From an uncultured Draconibacterium sp. (GTDB taxonomy: Bacteria; Bacteroidota; Bacteroidia; Bacteroidales; Prolixibacteraceae), in the NCBI RefSeq assembly GCF_963677575.1, contig NZ_OY782038.1, positions 5,025,501 through 5,089,500 of the forward strand: a stretch of 64,000 nt of DNA, in the 5' to 3' direction. Under the pieces are notes generated by a model that searched no databases, was not told the origin of the DNA, and saw nothing but the letters and a program-made list of their open reading frames with translations. Of the stretch, positions 55,101 through 61,164 are shown piece after piece. Positions within the stretch are counted from its first letter, which is position 1; each line of letters begins with the position of its first letter. Made by a program: the position numbers and the translations under genes.

Positions 55101-56966
55101 GGCGGTAGGTGTTAGTGTAAAGCCTTGACTAGTAGTGAAGTTACTGTGTGTCTCGTAAGTTATTCCGTTGGACGAATTATAAGGTGTTACAGCTGACACA
55201 CTATAAGTATTGTTTATCTCGAGTGCTGTTCCGCTTCCATTGTCAAATAAACTACTTGCACTTCCGTTTTGCGGAATTACAAAAGCATATTGACGGTCAA
55301 CAACAGTTCCTGAGCTGTTTATTGGTTGTCCTGCGGCATTAACCAGGTAGTAGTGTATTTCTATTGATCCTTTGCCACCACTTACTTTTGGAACTGTAAA
55401 GTCGTCGTTTGTTTGTTGACGGGCCGGTTCCTCATTTACATCGGTATAATCCATGTAAGTTTGTTCGTTGGCATCGTACAATATTGTAGGGTCGGTGTTG
55501 TTGGCCATGTTTACATAGTAATACATGTTATCTCCGGATTCGGATACAGTTCCGATATTCCAGGTAAGTTGCCATTTTATAACACTGCTGTTGCCACTGT
55601 TGGGGTCATCAGGATCCTTAAGTACATAACCATTTGGTGTAACCGTAACTGAACCTTTTGAAACAACAATATCTCCAGTTTCGTCTGGGTATTGTGTAAC
55701 GCTTGGAGTACCTGCTGATTCAAGTACAATGTAGGTACTCATCGGGTCGATTAATACTGCATTAGTAGCTGCATAAGCAATGTTCGAGCGAATTTCGTCG
55801 TATACATTTCCAATGTTGTTGCTGTTTGCCGGATAATATCCGGCATTTTGCGAACCTTCCAATGTCCATTCTGCATCACCTCCAACAGGAACTTCAAAAC
55901 CAATGGTATAAACATCGGCTCCGGCATCCATTACCAAGCCGGCTTCATATTTAGTTGTTATTCCGTGGTTCCCGGCTTCAAAAGTTCTTGTTCTCCAACC
56001 TCCATAATAATTATAGCATTGTTCTTGGACAGAATATAATGTAAAATCAAAGTCTCCTCCAGAACCCACTACATTGGTATATGTACTTGAATTTACGGTT
56101 AAGTAATTATTTTCAATATCTTCTCTTGTATAATTCCATTCGGCTGGCCAACATTGTGTTAATACTGGAGTGACAGCAGAAGTTGCGTTTGATTGATAAC
56201 TATAGGTTGGAACACCATCAGAAAGCAAAATAACTGCTTTATTATCTGCTGTACTTGCGTCTACTAAACTTCTTGCAGCATAAAAACCACCTTGTAGGTT
56301 TGTACCACCACTTGCTGAAATGGCATTAATTGAATTGTGCAGATCGTTAATATTATTGGTGAAATCTTGATCCATCTGTGGACTAGGATCAGAGTAGCTC
56401 TTGTTGATGGTAACAACAGCAACTCTTATTCCTGTTGTTCCGATCAATAATTCATTTACAAAGTTGTTAGCTGCATTTTTTGCTGCAGTCATTTTGTTTC
56501 CACTCATACTTCCTGAATCATCAATAACTAAAACCACGTCAGTCGTTTTGGGAATATTAACTCCTTCAACATTTAATGTGATTTTCCAACGTCCGTCGGT
56601 TCCGGTTGGAGTTGCATATTTTTCAATATGAACTGAACCCGGATTAGGCCATTCCAACTCGTTGGTAGTGGTTGATTTTAACAATAGCGGAGCAGTTCGT
56701 ACAATGGCAGATTTAAGGATCGTGTTATTGGTTGGCAAAACAAATGGTTCAACTTCTCCAATATAAACCGGGCCTCCTAAGTGGTCGTGGTCTAAAAATG
56801 GATCTACGTCTTCCACATTTGTTGAGTCTTCTTGAGCAATAGCTTGTCCAATTGGGTTAATTAGAGCAAAAACAAGTAACAGTACGAAGAGGATACTTTT
56901 ACCTTTTTTTCGGTTGTTAAATTTGATTGCACTGGTAATCAAATTGTGGGAGTAGAATTTTTTCAT
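40551..56966 (-). CDS. giant repeat adhesin (SprB-like), 5471 residues, type IX secretion cargo
   Basis: The N-terminus is a signal peptide (cleavage near GQAIAQ, about residue 45). A VWA domain follows (about 140-345; MIDAS DDSGSMS near residue 152), then PKD/Ig-like segments with SVTATYNGG patterns to ~1250. Residues ~1289-4348 are 34 tandem 90-residue repeats (IEDTTPPAIVETDMADLTVE, WLNNNAGATASDLCGEVTW). Three 81-residue HYR-like repeats (TAEITAECDAVVEAV), a Cna-B/SdrD-like module, DxDxDG-type calcium repeats (~5140-5330) and a gliding-motility C-terminal domain (PNAFSPNQDGYNDYF to FIFLNN) complete it. It probably forms a long surface filament for gliding or adhesion. Copy number may be affected by assembly. 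Confidence 0.93.
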   Translation of the reverse strand: MKKFYSHNLITSAIKFNNRKKGKSILFVLLLVFALINPIGQAIAQEDSTNVEDVDPFLDHDHLGGPVYIGEVEPFVLPTNNTILKSAIVRTAPLLLKSTTTNELEWPNPGSVHIEKYATPTGTDGRWKITLNVEGVNIPKTTDVVLVIDDSGSMSGNKMTAAKNAANNFVNELLIGTTGIRVAVVTINKSYSDPSPQMDQDFTNNINDLHNSINAISASGGTNLQGGFYAARSLVDASTADNKAVILLSDGVPTYSYQSNATSAVTPVLTQCWPAEWNYTREDIENNYLTVNSSTYTNVVGSGGDFDFTLYSVQEQCYNYYGGWRTRTFEAGNHGITTKYEAGLVMDAGADVYTIGFEVPVGGDAEWTLEGSQNAGYYPANSNNIGNVYDEIRSNIAYAATNAVLIDPMSTYIVLESAGTPSVTQYPDETGDIVVSKGSVTVTPNGYVLKDPDDPNSGNSSVIKWQLTWNIGTVSESGDNMYYYVNMANNTDPTILYDANEQTYMDYTDVNEEPARQQTNDDFTVPKVSGGKGSIEIHYYLVNAAGQPINSSGTVVDRQYAFVIPQNGSASSLFDNGSGTALEINNTYSVSAVTPYNSSNGITYETHSNFTTSQGFTLTPTAPNQDAWFGYTIACIGTVTADFSNSCVGSPLQLTATTTNITDGTFIWTGPDNFTSTEQNPIIPIGSEGTYSVTATYNGGNCNVSDDVEVTLTPAPVVIAYGSKNVCAGSSIYLDEIGGAATQWSWTGPDGFVSTDQNPTIITYPEDNFNATYIVSASDGTCWSSDSVEVSVSSSSIGVTDCPDDIIECADTYENNILGKYINWDDPTFGLACLGDGNEVASFAMEFELPEKALTSECWDFDYVQRVGGAGGHLKLFKSNDINDDDAANVYTPYLRIAEAAPISIDVIHIGDDFICSVYLSPASGPEILVGTQNVSTSGTLNFNTGSISKGKYRVHFEFTYATSKAPGEGTKADNIRVRGILDDSDCGGGIDFTTIGPEPGFFPIVYDSTLTYTATYTTENETIQEYCSFDVTVEGVEATSGSSDAKCGEDNGTITINATSSSTNPSFEYALNGGTWTAFSNTNSTTIEDLAAGDYFINVRDIATTNNCEILSSLNEHIEALPEPEVTLGSFGPYCTDAATVQLDGEPSGGTYKGDGISQSGVFIPSDDLIGFHTIWYIYEDKNGCVDSASTVIQVERCCSLEVTCPSDWDTTVECPTEIPGAATTETELEDLGFVIPDTYCGTLVISSSDSPETYPTCNGTVTRTYTISDDNNSVQCMQLFKIEDTTPPAIVETDMADLTVECADDWSTELTDWLNNNAGATASDLCGEVTWSNNYNTQTLSDECGATGQLTVTFTATDECDNKSTTTAVFKIEDTTPPAIVETDMADLTVECADDWSTELTDWLNNNAGATASDLCGEVTWSNNYNTQTLSDECGATGQLTVTFTATDECDNKSTTTAVFKIEDTTPPAIVETDMADLTVECADDWSTELTDWLNNNAGATASDLCGEVTWSNNYNTQTLSDECGATGQLTVTFTATDECDNKSTTTAVFKIEDTTPPAIVETDMADLTVECADDWSTELTDWLNNNAGATASDLCGEVTWSNNYNTQTLSDECGATGQLTVTFTATDECDNKSTTTAVFKIEDTTPPAIVETDMADLTVECADDWSTELTDWLNNNAGATASDLCGEVTWSNNYNTQTLSDECGATGQLTVTFTATDECDNKSTTTAVFKIEDTTPPAIVETDMADLTVECADDWSTELTDWLNNNAGATASDLCGEVTWSNNYNTQTLSDECGATGQLTVTFTATDECDNKSTTTAVFKIEDTTPPAIVETDMADLTVECADDWSTELTDWLNNNAGATASDLCGEVTWSNNYNTQTLSDECGATGQLTVTFTATDECDNKSTTTAVFKIEDTTPPAIVETDMADLTVECADDWSTELTDWLNNNAGATASDLCGEVTWSNNYNTQTLSDECGATGQLTVTFTATDECDNKSTTTAVFKIEDTTPPAIVETDMADLTVECADDWSTELTDWLNNNAGATASDLCGEVTWSNNYNTQTLSDECGATGQLTVTFTATDECDNKSTTTAVFKIEDTTPPAIVETDMADLTVECADDWSTELTDWLNNNAGATASDLCGEVTWSNNYNTQTLSDECGATGQLTVTFTATDECDNKSTTTAVFKIEDTTPPAIVETDMADLTVECADDWSTELTDWLNNNAGATASDLCGEVTWSNNYNTQTLSDECGATGQLTVTFTATDECDNKSTTTAVFKIEDTTPPAIVETDMADLTVECADDWSTELTDWLNNNAGATASDLCGEVTWSNNYNTQTLSDECGATGQLTVTFTATDECDNKSTTTAVFKIEDTTPPAIVETDMADLTVECADDWSTELTDWLNNNAGATASDLCGEVTWSNNYNTQTLSDECGATGQLTVTFTATDECDNKSTTTAVFKIEDTTPPAIVETDMADLTVECADDWSTELTDWLNNNAGATASDLCGEVTWSNNYNTQTLSDECGATGQLTVTFTATDECDNKSTTTAVFKIEDTTPPAIVETDMADLTVECADDWSTELTDWLNNNAGATASDLCGEVTWSNNYNTQTLSDECGATGQLTVTFTATDECDNKSTTTAVFKIEDTTPPAIVETDMADLTVECADDWSTELTDWLNNNAGATASDLCGEVTWSNNYNTQTLSDECGATGQLTVTFTATDECDNKSTTTAVFKIEDTTPPAIVETDMADLTVECADDWSTELTDWLNNNAGATASDLCGEVTWSNNYNTQTLSDECGATGQLTVTFTATDECDNKSTTTAVFKIEDTTPPAIVETDMADLTVECADDWSTELTDWLNNNAGATASDLCGEVTWSNNYNTQTLSDECGATGQLTVTFTATDECDNKSTTTAVFKIEDTTPPAIVETDMADLTVECADDWSTELTDWLNNNAGATASDLCGEVTWSNNYNTQTLSDECGATGQLTVTFTATDECDNKSTTTAVFKIEDTTPPAIVETDMADLTVECADDWSTELTDWLNNNAGATASDLCGEVTWSNNYNTQTLSDECGATGQLTVTFTATDECDNKSTTTAVFKIEDTTPPAIVETDMADLTVECADDWSTELTDWLNNNAGATASDLCGEVTWSNNYNTQTLSDECGATGQLTVTFTATDECDNKSTTTAVFKIEDTTPPAIVETDMADLTVECADDWSTELTDWLNNNAGATASDLCGEVTWSNNYNTQTLSDECGATGQLTVTFTATDECDNKSTTTAVFKIEDTTPPAIVETDMADLTVECADDWSTELTDWLNNNAGATASDLCGEVTWSNNYNTQTLSDECGATGQLTVTFTATDECDNKSTTTAVFKIEDTTPPAIVETDMADLTVECADDWSTELTDWLNNNAGATASDLCGEVTWSNNYNTQTLSDECGATGQLTVTFTATDECDNKSTTTAVFKIEDTTPPAIVETDMADLTVECADDWSTELTDWLNNNAGATASDLCGEVTWSNNYNTQTLSDECGATGQLTVTFTATDECDNKSTTTAVFKIEDTTPPAIVETDMADLTVECADDWSTELTDWLNNNAGATASDLCGEVTWSNNYNTQTLSDECGATGQLTVTFTATDECDNKSTTTAVFKIEDTTPPAIVETDMADLTVECADDWSTELTDWLNNNAGATASDLCGEVTWSNNYNTQTLSDECGATGQLTVTFTATDECDNKSTTTAVFKIEDTTPPAIVETDMADLTVECADDWSTELTDWLNNNAGATASDLCGEVTWSNNYNTQTLSDECGATGQLTVTFTATDECDNKSTTTAVFKIEDTTPPAIVETDMADLTVECADDWSTELTDWLNNNAGATASDLCGEVTWSNNYNTQTLSDECGATGQLTVTFTATDECDNKSTTTAVFKIEDTTPPAIVETDMADLTVECADDWSTELTDWLNNNAGATASDLCGEVTWSNNYNTQTLSDECGATGQLTVTFTATDECDNKSTTTAVFKIEDTTPPAIVETDMADLTVECADDWSTELTDWLNNNAGATASDLCGEVTWSNNYNTQTLSDECGATGQLTVTFTATDECDNKSTTTAVFKIEDTTPPAIVETDMADLTVECADDWSTELTDWLNNNAGATASDLCGEVTWSNNYNTQTLSDECGATGQLTVTFTATDECDNKSTTTAVFKIEDTTPPAIVETDMADLTVECADDWSTELTDWLNNNAGATASDLCGEVTWSNNYNTQTLSDECGATGQLTVTFTATDECDNKSTTTAVFKIEDTTPPAIVETDMADLTVECADDWSTELTDWLNNNAGATASDLCGEVTWSNNYNTQTLSDECGATGQLTVTFTATDECDNKSTTTAVFKIEDTTPPAIDNSSRTNINIECGIDPADKLSNWLANHAGATTTDNCGDIIWSHNYGEDESVQCNGGAITVVFTATDACGNKSTTSASYSIQDNTAPAFNETLPTAEVTAECDAVVEAVVLTAADNCDTDVPVVFIETRTDGDCANSYTLTRTWTATDDCGNETSFTQTVIVSDNTAPTFNETLPTAEITAECDAVVEAVVLTASDNCDTDVPVVFTETRTDGDCANSYTLTRTWTATDDCGNETSFTQTVIVSDNTAPTFNETLPTAEITAECDAVVEAVTLTAADNCDTDVPVVFTETRTDGDCANSYTLTRTWTATDDCDNETSFTQTVVVSDNTAPVIACPEDVVVSIDADDPDAIVQIPLPTVSDNCSDLTYSNDYNGTTDASDLYPIGVTTVTYTATDECGNVSSCSFTVTVLCEGQTRIDGIVYDTLTGAPLPNAVVTLIPQGQTSGDVIMQITNSAGEYYFTNMVPGDYLVQVQDANLSAQGYYPTESSLFFTTIADCEFQTRDFGYELSDLAVIGDFVWYDLNGNDVQDEWFDADNDDQVTLNVPDANGYVDFASWEWIDLNGDGSYSGPENEGELNKAGIYGSVTTPNIHVEGPNGFTEDIIVGLLGYWRTRPGNTEDIWGTYTASLVMDAFVQNYAQQLEATGLVKVLPESKSTIVNKSGMSTNESAYTYCGGTSGSKAAELTAGNRVDLTLDFGIRCVEIEPFKANDDILTLIYCPGGTVSGDIDLFANDEGFTRENVSFNILTDLPEGVSVTDGELLYVNEEANEAVITFTYSVCHTFNTANCDTAEVTIHVLLDTDCDGVPDIDDIDDDDDGILDIIEEENALDQTSLDSDGDGIVDRLDIDSDNDGIVDNIEWQSTIAEEGEYDYILPSGTDSNGDGWDDAYDPTSNGITYEPWDMDIDGTPDYLDTNTDNEGEDDSIEGWDEFPNDSIADVNYMGSDADGDGLDDAYDTYNTTTEGWTRGQNAIGSDAPLQDTDEDGVRDWRDAVDDRTPPQQFACGEPVIPNAFSPNQDGYNDYFKIMIYCTGDQGGSEERVLGDDFADARIEIFNRWGNLVYEQERYGNEDYWGDVDAWWDGTSMHDMQVGNDQLPTATYFYILYFNDGSKEPVTGFIFLNN
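43921..53100 (-). repeat. 34 tandem 270-bp coding repeats
   Basis: Exactly 34 units of 270 bases (90 codons) with no indels. The only variation I see is two linked synonymous positions in the Pro-Pro codons, giving three haplotypes at unit junctions: GGCGGA, GGTGGG and GGTGGA. Each unit ends an HYR-like domain with conserved cysteines (VECADDW, SDLCGEV, SDECGAT, TDECDN). Such homogeneity implies very recent amplification or continuous conversion. Confidence 0.95.
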
Positions 56967-57480
56967 ATCGATGTTGATTTAATAAGTTGCTAATTTTTTA
57001 CATAAAGTTCGAAGAACTACATTACAAATGTTCATTAACATTCGTCTGATTTGCCTAATAAAATTGTTGATATGAAATTCTCGGAAAGATTAAATAACCC
57101 CTTATTTTTTACCTTCTTTAAATTTCAGAATCAATAAATCATCAATGTAAGTTATGGCTTGATCTCAAATTATCTAAACAATAATTTATTGCAGAACTGG
57201 GCCATTTTTTCCATATTGTAATGTTTAGTTTACGGTGCCACTATAATCAAAAGTTGTGCCAGTTGTTTTTATAGTATTGAAAATCAGTAAAATAGGGATT
57301 TGTGGCAAGTGTTAGAAGTGTTTCAAAATGGGACAAATGTCTGAATGTGATAAAATACGGAATGAAAGGAACATTATGTTTTTTCTGGAAGATATTATGC
57401 TAATGGCACAGATGGGGAAGGAGGTTAGGTATTAATATCATTTTTATATCGTATAACTGGTGGCGTTTTATTGGGAATCA
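56967..57480. other. intergenic region upstream of adhesin 1, ending at duplication junction
   Basis: About 514 AT-rich bases without a gene. It should hold the promoter of the leftward adhesin-sprF unit. At 57480/57481 the sequence switches to a copy of the 2Fe-2S gene tail, the breakpoint of the tandem duplication. Confidence 0.6.
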
Positions 57481-60400
57481 TAAAAACCAAACCCAAGCCA
57501 CAACAAGGAAAGCTGCGACTCGGGTTTTAAACACAACATCAAAATATTTTATTAGAAGTACCTAGGCGATACTACTTTTTCTTTCTTAAATCTTAGTTCG
57601 TAAGAGATCATTACTTCGTGAGAGCCGTTGCTGTAATGCTTCATATTGTTTGTAGTAAAATCGATAGCATAACCAATACGTAATTTTTGGTCAAATATCC
57701 ATTGAGCAATAAAACCGTATGAAGATCCTGTTCGGTACATAGCACCCAGCCAGAGTTTTTCTTTAATCAGGAAGTTTCCTGTAAAGTCGAACTGAAGCGG
57801 CGTTCCGGTTTCCGATGTAAACGAAGCCTTGGTAAACATGGTTGGTTTGAATTTAACATTCTCCCCCATATCAAAAACAGCCCCGGCAATCAGGAAATAG
57901 TGGCGTAATTCGCCTTCCACAGAAAAGCTTTCCATATCATCATCAAAAGTAGTGCTCACTAGTTTTGGAACAGAAAGGCCAACATAAGCTTTTTTACTGT
58001 ATAAAAAGGCTCCTACACCAAAGTTTGGTTTGAATGCATTTTTTATTTCACCGGAAAAGTTCGGGTCGTTCGGGTCTAAAATGGTATACTCTGCTAAATT
58101 GTTGGAGTAATTGGTAAAACCCCCTTTCAGTCCCAGTCGCAAATTTGTTTTCTCGCTAATAGGAACCAGGTACGAATAATCGGCAAAGAGATAAAAACGT
58201 TTTTCCAAACCAATTTTATCATTCATTACATTTAAGCCCAGTGCCACACGTTCATTTTTCAATGGGGCTTGTATCGAGAAGGTATAGGTTCTGGGTGCTC
58301 CATCCCATCCAGTCCATTGGTCGCGCCCCAGTGCCATAAATCCTACCGATTCCCATGTACCGGCATAAGCCGGGTTAATGGTTTGTGTATTAAACATGTA
58401 TTGAGTAAACATCGGATCCTGTTGGGCATTTGAGGTAAATGCTGCTACTACTATTGCCAGAATCCCTAAACCTTTGATTATATTTAATTTTGCTTTCATC
58501 ATTTTAACTTTTTTCAGATTTGACATTCATTAATTATTAATCAACTAATTATTTAGGAATATAAATCCGGTAACAGGTTCTTTACTTCCATCATTAAAGT
58601 ATAGGATGTAGAAGTAGGTTGCAGTTGGTAACTGGTCATTACCTACCTGCATGTCGTGCATAGAAGTGCCGTCCCACCATGCATCTACATCGCCCCAATA
58701 GTCTTCATTACCATAACGCTCCTGTTCATAAACCAGGTTGCCCCATCTGTTAAAGATTTCTATCCGGGCATCAGCGAAATCGTCTCCCAATACTCTTTCT
58801 TCACTACCTCCCTGGTCGCCTGTACAATAAATCATTATTTTGAAATAATCGTTATAACCATCCTGGTTTGGCGAGAATGCGTTTGGAATAACAGGTTCTC
58901 CACATGCGAATTGTTGAGGTGGCGTTCTGTCATCTACAGCATCCCTCCAGTCACGTACTCCGTCTTCATCTGTATCCTGCAAAGGAGCGTCAGAACCGAT
59001 AGCATTTTGTCCGCGCGTCCATCCTTCGGTAGTGGTGTTGTAAGTATCGTAAGCATCATCCAGACCATCTCCGTCAGCATCGCTACCCATGTAGTTTACA
59101 TCTGCTATTGAGTCATTAGGGAATTCATCCCATCCTTCAATGCTGTCGTCTTCGCCTTCGTTATCAGTGTTCGTATCTAAATAATCCGGTGTGCCATCTA
59201 TGTCCATATCCCATGGCTCATAGGTAATACCATTGCTGGTAGGATCATAGGCATCATCCCATCCATCGCCGTTTGAGTCAGTTCCAGATGGAAGGATATA
59301 GTCATATTCTCCCTCTTCTGCAATTGTTGATTGCCATTCAATGTTGTCAACAATTCCGTCATTATCAGAATCAATGTCTAACCGGTCAACAATGCCGTCT
59401 CCATCCGAATCCAGCGATGTCTGATCCAGTGCATTTTCTTCCTCAATAATATCAAGGATGCCATCGTCATCATCGTCAATGTCGTCAATGTCTGGTACGC
59501 CGTCGCAATCAGTATCAAGAAGAACATGGATCGTTACTTCTGCCGTGTCGCAGTTTTCAGTATTAAACGTATGGCATACTGAGTAAGTGAATGTAATAAC
59601 AGCTTCATTTGCTTCTTCATTCACATAAAGCAATTCACCATCTGCAACGCTTACGCCTTCCGGCAAGTCAGTAAGAATATTGAAGCTTACATTTTCGCGG
59701 GTAAATCCTTCGTCGTTGGCAAAGAGATCAATATCTCCTGAAACTGTTCCACCCGGGCAGTAAATCAATGTAAGAATATCGTCATTTGCTTTGAATGGTT
59801 CTATTTCAACACAGCGAATACCAAAATCCAGTGTTAGATCTACTCTGTTTCCTGCAGTTAACTCTGCAGATTTAGATCCGCTTGTTCCACCACAGTATGC
59901 GTATGCACTTTCGTTAGTACTCATACCGCTTTTGTTAACGATAGTACTCTTACTCTCAGGTAAGATTTTAACTAATCCTGTTGCTTCCAATTGCTGGGCA
60001 TAGTTTTGGACAAATGCATCCATAACCAGGCTGGCAGTGTATGTTCCCCAGGTATCTTCAGTATTTCCCGGTCTTGTTCTCCAGTAACCCAGTAAACCCA
60101 CGATGATATCTTCAGTAAAACCGTTAGGACCTTCCACATGGATATTTGGAGTTGTTACACTACCGTAAATACCTGCTTTATTCAGTTCTCCTTCATTTTC
60201 CGGTCCCGAGTAGCTTCCGTCGCCATTCAGGTCAATCCATTCCCAACTGGCAAAGTCAACGTATCCATTGGCATCAGGAACATTAAGTGTTACCTGGTCG
60301 TCGTTATCAGCATCAAACCATTCATCCTGAACGTCGTTGCCATTTAGATCGTACCATACAAAGTCGCCAATTACTGCAAGATCAGATAATTCGTAACCAA

Positions 60401-61164
60401 AGTCCCGGGTTTGGAATTCACAATCAGCAATTGTTGTAAAGAACAAACTTGATTCGGTAGGGTAGTAGCCCTGGGCACTCAGATTTGCATCCTGAACCTG
60501 TACCAGGTAATCTCCCGGAACCATATTGGTGAAGTAGTATTCACCGGCAGAATTGGTTATCTGCATAATTACGTCACCTGAAGTTTGTCCTTGTGGGATA
60601 AGTGTTACAACTGCATTTGGAAGAGGAGCACCGGTTAATGTATCATAAACAATACCATCGATGCGGGTTTGACCTTCGCAAAGTACAGTTACCGTAAAAC
60701 TGCAGGAAGAAACATTGCCACATTCGTCAGTAGCTGTGTAAGTTACAGTTGTAACTCCAATTGGGTACAGATCGCTTGCATCAGTTGTTCCGTTATAATC
60801 GTTTGAATAAGTAAGGTCACTGCAGTTATCAGAAACAGTAGGAAGTGGAATCTGTACTATTGCATCAGGATCATCAGCATCAATACTTACTACAACATCT
60901 TCCGGACAAGCAATTACAGGAGCGGTATTGTCAGAAACCACCACAGTTTGTGTAAATGAAGTTTCATTATCACAGTCGTCAGTAGCTGTCCATGTACGGG
61001 TTAAAGTATAGCTGTTTGCACAATCACCGTCGGTTCTTGTTTCGGTAAACACCACCGGAACATCCGTATCGCAATTGTCAGCAGCAGTCAGTGTCACAGC
61101 TTCAACAACGGCATCACACTCAGCAGTAATTTCTGCAGTTGGTAATGTTTCGTTGAAAGTTGGC
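57481..61164. repeat. right copy of tandem segmental duplication (visible part)
   Basis: It begins with TAAAAACCAAACCCAAGCCA, identical to the 3' end of the 2Fe-2S gene at 39490, then a PorP/SprF gene and adhesin C-terminus parallel to 39561-43170. Identity is not even: the sprF genes differ clearly, whereas about 1 kb at 60130-61164 shows no differences from 42136-43170 in the lines I compared. Confidence 0.85.
57552..58526 (-). CDS. PorP/SprF-family type IX secretion outer-membrane protein, copy 2
   Basis: A 324-residue paralogue of the protein at 39561, same length and layout: signal peptide, QQDPMFTQYMFNTQ hallmark, barrel to SPRYF. Differences are mostly conservative (for example DQWTGWDGAPRTY against NQWTGWTGAPDTY in the first barrel loop), so both are probably functional. 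It follows the second adhesin by 18 bases and would serve it. The loop changes may reflect partner-specific recognition. Confidence 0.92.
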   Translation of the reverse strand: MSNLKKVKMMKAKLNIIKGLGILAIVVAAFTSNAQQDPMFTQYMFNTQTINPAYAGTWESVGFMALGRDQWTGWDGAPRTYTFSIQAPLKNERVALGLNVMNDKIGLEKRFYLFADYSYLVPISEKTNLRLGLKGGFTNYSNNLAEYTILDPNDPNFSGEIKNAFKPNFGVGAFLYSKKAYVGLSVPKLVSTTFDDDMESFSVEGELRHYFLIAGAVFDMGENVKFKPTMFTKASFTSETGTPLQFDFTGNFLIKEKLWLGAMYRTGSSYGFIAQWIFDQKLRIGYAIDFTTNNMKHYSNGSHEVMISYELRFKKEKVVSPRYF

